Notes under the pieces: model-generated
Told to the model about the DNA's origin: nothing
The model's input: the letters and a program-made list of their open reading frames with translations, nothing else
Databases searched by the model: none
Shown: positions 26,939 through 28,748 of the stretch, one piece after another
Position numbering within the stretch: position 1 is the stretch's first letter
How the letters are laid out: every line of letters starts with the position of its first letter
Source of the DNA: a virus
Virus record (IMG/VR): IMGVR_UViG_3300037258_000163
Location: 1 to 28,748 of that record
Strand: one strand, 5' to 3'
Length of the DNA stretch: 28,748 bases
Made by a program: the position numbers and the translations under genes

Positions 26939-27035
26939 TTTTCCTTCTCAATCTGCTTTTTACATACTGAGTTCCAAGATAGCCCAAGGAACCTCCAATG
27001 CATGTACCTAAAGCTACCCATGCTCCTGTGTTCAT
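26898..27035 (-). CDS. Small membrane protein with glycine-zipper segment (45 aa)
   Basis: ATG preceded by GAGGAGAAGAAC. The product has a single segment at about 5-24 (AWVALGTCIGGSLGYLGTQY) with Gly/Ser on one face (GxxxG spacing), followed by a basic tail (VKSRLRRKNEHNFRTFRR). GxxxG helices favour tight packing in the membrane. The gene overlaps the first 41 bases of the primase and, in a different frame, a competing 66-codon ORF (26935-27135). I prefer it because of its clean membrane-protein design and ribosome site. Confidence 0.6.
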   Translation of the reverse strand: MNTGAWVALGTCIGGSLGYLGTQYVKSRLRRKNEHNFRTFRRDEN

Positions 27036-27135
27036 GTTCTTCTCCTCTCACGGCCCTGAGACGGCCTGTAACGTCATCACCTGCCTTACCCTGGTCCTGG
27101 TATAGACTGAGGCGAGTTTGCCCGTCAGCGGGCAT
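26935..27135 (-). CDS. Alternative 66-codon frame before primase (uncertain)
   Basis: This frame, from ATG 27135 to TGA overlapping the primase ATG (ATGA), encodes a charged product (DQGKAGDDVTGRLRAVRGEEHEHR... KKQIEKEK) with no domain. The junction is typical for a real gene, but its ATG lies in the stem of a GC-rich hairpin (27119-27134), there is no ribosome site, and the small membrane protein frame occupies the same DNA. Probably not translated, or translated weakly. Confidence 0.25.
   Translation of the reverse strand: MPADGQTRLSLYQDQGKAGDDVTGRLRAVRGEEHEHRSMGSFRYMHWRFLGLSWNSVCKKQIEKEK
27119..27134 (-). terminator. Candidate hairpin terminator after the cysteine-rich pair
   Basis: TGCCCG-CTGA-CGGGCA on the minus strand is a perfect six-pair GC-rich stem with a four-base loop, eight bases after the stop of the second cysteine-rich gene. 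There is no T-run behind it, so as a factor-independent terminator it would be of the incomplete type seen in high-GC bacteria; it may equally be a processing or pause hairpin. It precedes the region with no certain gene until 27035. Confidence 0.45.
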
Positions 27136-27142
27136 CTCAGAG

Positions 27143-27274
27143 CTATTTAGGGGGTGTTCCGATTGGATCGCAGTCGCAGGCTATGCAGTTGCACCTGTGG
27201 TTCCAGTCACAGTGGCAGAAGCGTGTTCCTGATACGCAGCACACACCTCTCTGATCTTTCGGTGAGTCACTCAA
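27143..27274 (-). CDS. Cysteine-rich micro-protein B (43 aa), metallothionein-like
   Basis: TTG start overlapping the previous gene's TGA (TTGA), with AAGGAG six bases upstream. The 43-residue product has eight Cys: GVCCVSG (10-16), FCHCDWNHRC (19-28), CNCIACDC (28-35). The CNCxxCxC box also occurs in the upstream neighbour (CNCLNCEC), so they look like a duplicated pair. Dense CxC and CxxC spacing with His suggests metal binding, or else disulfides if exported, but no signal peptide is present. I know no named family; it resembles metallothionein only in style. Confidence 0.7.
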   Translation of the reverse strand: MSDSPKDQRGVCCVSGTRFCHCDWNHRCNCIACDCDPIGTPPK

Positions 27275-27426
27275 ATTATTCTCCTTATCCAGTTAATCGG
27301 GTTTTTTCTTACCTGCCCGGCAATTATGCTCAGATTACATTCGCAATTTAAGCAGTTACATGAGCATAATGGCGGGCATATGCATGGAATGAACGGAATC
27401 TTCAGGCATGCAGGACATCTTGCCAT
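27271..27426 (-). CDS. Cysteine-rich micro-protein A (51 aa), metallothionein-like
   Basis: ATG with an ideal AGGAGG four bases upstream. The 51-residue product carries nine Cys, mostly in residues 4-30: RCPACLK, PCICPPLCSCNCLNCEC, then a basic tail with NPINWIRR that may be an amphipathic helix. CxC and CxxC steps dominate, as in zinc- or copper-binding small proteins. Translation runs on into its TTG-started partner. Lies between helicase and primase in the replication module. Function unknown. Confidence 0.72.
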   Translation of the reverse strand: MARCPACLKIPFIPCICPPLCSCNCLNCECNLSIIAGQVRKNPINWIRRII

Positions 27427-27434
27427 ATATCCTC

Positions 27435-28676
27435 CTATTCGTCATAAACATCAAATTTCATTTCATCCCAGTCTATCTTAAAAATAAGATTCTCAAATTG
27501 GTCATACCTTGACAGAACGCAGGAAAGAGTGTGCTCAAGCGAGTCTTTATCCTTGTCTAAACCTATGACAAGATCAGAAGCCTTTAATAATCCTGTGCCT
27601 CCCATGATTGTTCTTGACTCTATCCCGCTTTTCGCGTGATACTGTTTCTCCTGCACCTGAGTTGCTACTATTACCGCTGTACCAGTTTCCAGTGCAAGAG
27701 ATTTTAATCCGGCAGCAACGCTTTCATTAGCCTGCCAGTCATCAGTCATCTTGTTTGTTCTCTTGTCCAGCATGAAATTAAACCCGTCAACGTAGACAGC
27801 ATGAGGTGAGTAAAGATCTATCTCAGCCGCGACATCTTCCAGGGTAATCAGAGACTTTTTCCTGGAAATCCTGAATTTCACTGATTCCTCAAGCTGAAGT
27901 TTCTCCGCCGAAGCCCGCACCTTTTCCCTATCTGAATCTCTCAGCACTCTTCTTCGGAGTCTTGATGGCGAAACATGTGCGTCCAGGCAGTAAATGCGCT
28001 CCCTGAGCATCTCTGTATCCATTTCAACGGAAAAGAACAGCACATCATACCCTAATTCCCATGCCTTGAGCGCAGAATTGAGTGATACTGTCGTCTTTCC
28101 TGCCTTCTGGCGGCCTAAGATGGTAATTAGCTGACCTGGCTGAAATCCGAAGAACTTGTTATCGATGTAAGTAAATCCAAGGGGAATACCTCGCTCAACC
28201 TTGAGATCCAGGAAATATTCCACATCGAAGGAAGGATCTCCCAGGTCGTCAGCCATGGAAGATGAGCCGAACGCTGACCTGATCTTAGCTACCTCGGAAG
28301 ACAGGAGATCAATTGCCTCATCCACACTGCCACTGTCATGAAGGCTGATCATCTTACCTATGGCCTCTGACAGCAGGAAACTTTTTATTTTTTCTTCCGC
28401 CAGGGCTTGACAAGCTTCCAGGCTGTCGCTATACTTGTCTTTTAGAGGGTATACTTCTTCAGGATACTGTCTCCTGAAGAGATCTAAAGATGGTACAGAC
28501 TGATGCTGACTATGATATTTCAGCAGCCAAGAATAAACTTCCTTATCAATACCACTGAATATAACATCACTACCTGAAGTATTTAACCATGCTGCTGTAA
28601 ATCCCTTGTTAATAAGATACTTAATATCATCACCGTTAACAATAATCTTACCAATCAGCAAATTACCTAAGTTCAC
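27435..28676 (-). CDS. DnaB-like replicative helicase
   Basis: The 413-residue protein is a RecA-type hexameric helicase: an N-terminal helical domain (1-135), a linker GIPLGFTYIDNKFFGFQPGQLITILG (163-188), Walker A GRQKAGKT (188-195), FFSVEMD (214-220, motif H1a with Glu218), Walker B HAVYVDGFNFM (292-302, Asp297) and the C-terminal TAVIVATQVQE (333-343, sensor-like Gln), a DnaB hallmark. It drives fork unwinding with primase four genes downstream. GTG start overlaps the preceding stop (GTGA) and has AAGGAAAATAA upstream. Short N-terminal domain compared with bacterial DnaB (about 460 residues), as usual for phage. Confidence 0.9.
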   Translation of the reverse strand: MNLGNLLIGKIIVNGDDIKYLINKGFTAAWLNTSGSDVIFSGIDKEVYSWLLKYHSQHQSVPSLDLFRRQYPEEVYPLKDKYSDSLEACQALAEEKIKSFLLSEAIGKMISLHDSGSVDEAIDLLSSEVAKIRSAFGSSSMADDLGDPSFDVEYFLDLKVERGIPLGFTYIDNKFFGFQPGQLITILGRQKAGKTTVSLNSALKAWELGYDVLFFSVEMDTEMLRERIYCLDAHVSPSRLRRRVLRDSDREKVRASAEKLQLEESVKFRISRKKSLITLEDVAAEIDLYSPHAVYVDGFNFMLDKRTNKMTDDWQANESVAAGLKSLALETGTAVIVATQVQEKQYHAKSGIESRTIMGGTGLLKASDLVIGLDKDKDSLEHTLSCVLSRYDQFENLIFKIDWDEMKFDVYDE

Positions 28677-28748
28677 TTATTTTCCTTCCTAAATCTGCTG
28701 AACATAACTTCTAATTCCTCCTCAGTGTAAACTTTCTTCGTTATTTTC
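28673..28748 (-). CDS. C-terminal end of an upstream gene (partial)
   Basis: The right edge contains the last 24 codons of a gene whose TGA overlaps the helicase GTG start (GTGA). The visible residues KVYTEEELEVMFSRFRKENK form a basic-acidic helix with the acidic TEEEL phrase. Too short to identify. The same reading frame could also start at an internal ATG (28702) after GGAGG. Confidence 0.55.
   Translation of the reverse strand, partial: KITKKVYTEEELEVMFSRFRKENK

Noticed and set aside
1-28748. tRNA genes, integrase, IS elements, toxin-antitoxin pairs
   Set aside because: I looked for acceptor/T-arm patterns, recombinase motifs and transposase motifs and saw none that hold up.

Overview
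This looks like an internal, rightward-truncated and leftward-truncated stretch of a large double-stranded DNA phage genome infecting an actinobacterium. The phage identity rests on a complete replication set (DnaB-like helicase, CHC2/TOPRIM primase, family A polymerase, RecA-like recombinase, SNF2-type helicase, Cas4-like nuclease, Holliday-junction-type nucleases) next to a GH25 lysozyme and a holin-like protein, with genes packed head to tail. The actinobacterial host is inferred mainly from a WhiB-family iron-sulfur regulator, a family essentially confined to Actinobacteria and their phages. Base composition is moderate (mid-40s % GC by eye), below that of a typical Streptomyces-type host. 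I see no tRNA, rRNA, integrase, IS element or CRISPR array.

Every gene I support is on the minus strand, so transcription runs from the right edge to the left. Almost every junction is an ATGA, GTGA, TGATG or TAATG overlap or a very short gap with a purine-rich Shine-Dalgarno, so the start calls are mostly fixed by coupling. About ten genes shorter than 60 codons, with GTG or TTG starts in several cases, fill apparent gaps.

Right third (28.7-16.6 kb), replication and recombination: partial upstream gene, DnaB-like helicase, two tiny cysteine-rich proteins sharing CNCxxCxC, a hairpin, a small membrane protein, primase, three membrane proteins, SNF2 helicase. A perfect TTGACA-N17-TATAAT promoter sits on the SNF2 stop codon and should produce a leaderless message starting at the next gene. 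That second unit carries a MerR-like protein, a probable ssDNA-binding protein, polymerase, zinc-ribbon proteins, two proteins with Gly/Tyr-spaced tails, RecA and MazG.

Middle (16.7-12.2 kb): PD-(D/E)XK nuclease, WhiB, Cas4-like nuclease, several small zinc-binding or membrane proteins, an SLOG-like protein and a second Holliday-resolvase-like nuclease. A 76-base gap with an inverted repeat then separates this from the next block.

Left part (12.2-0 kb): SpoVS-like protein, a run of small low-complexity proteins, HNH protein, GH25 lysozyme, two proteins with a ParB-like DGHHR motif, membrane proteins, a holin candidate, an Acb2-like anti-CBASS protein, a conserved beta-rich protein, a HAD-like family protein, a tRNA-guanine-transglycosylase-like (DpdA-like) protein, a DnaJ-type zinc protein, small proteins, and, past a 221-base gap holding an 18-bp-stem RNA-like structure, the start of a secreted LysM protein cut by the left edge. 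The left part mixes lysis, counter-defence and possible DNA-modification functions with many genes of unknown role; no capsid, portal, terminase or tail tape-measure gene is recognisable here.
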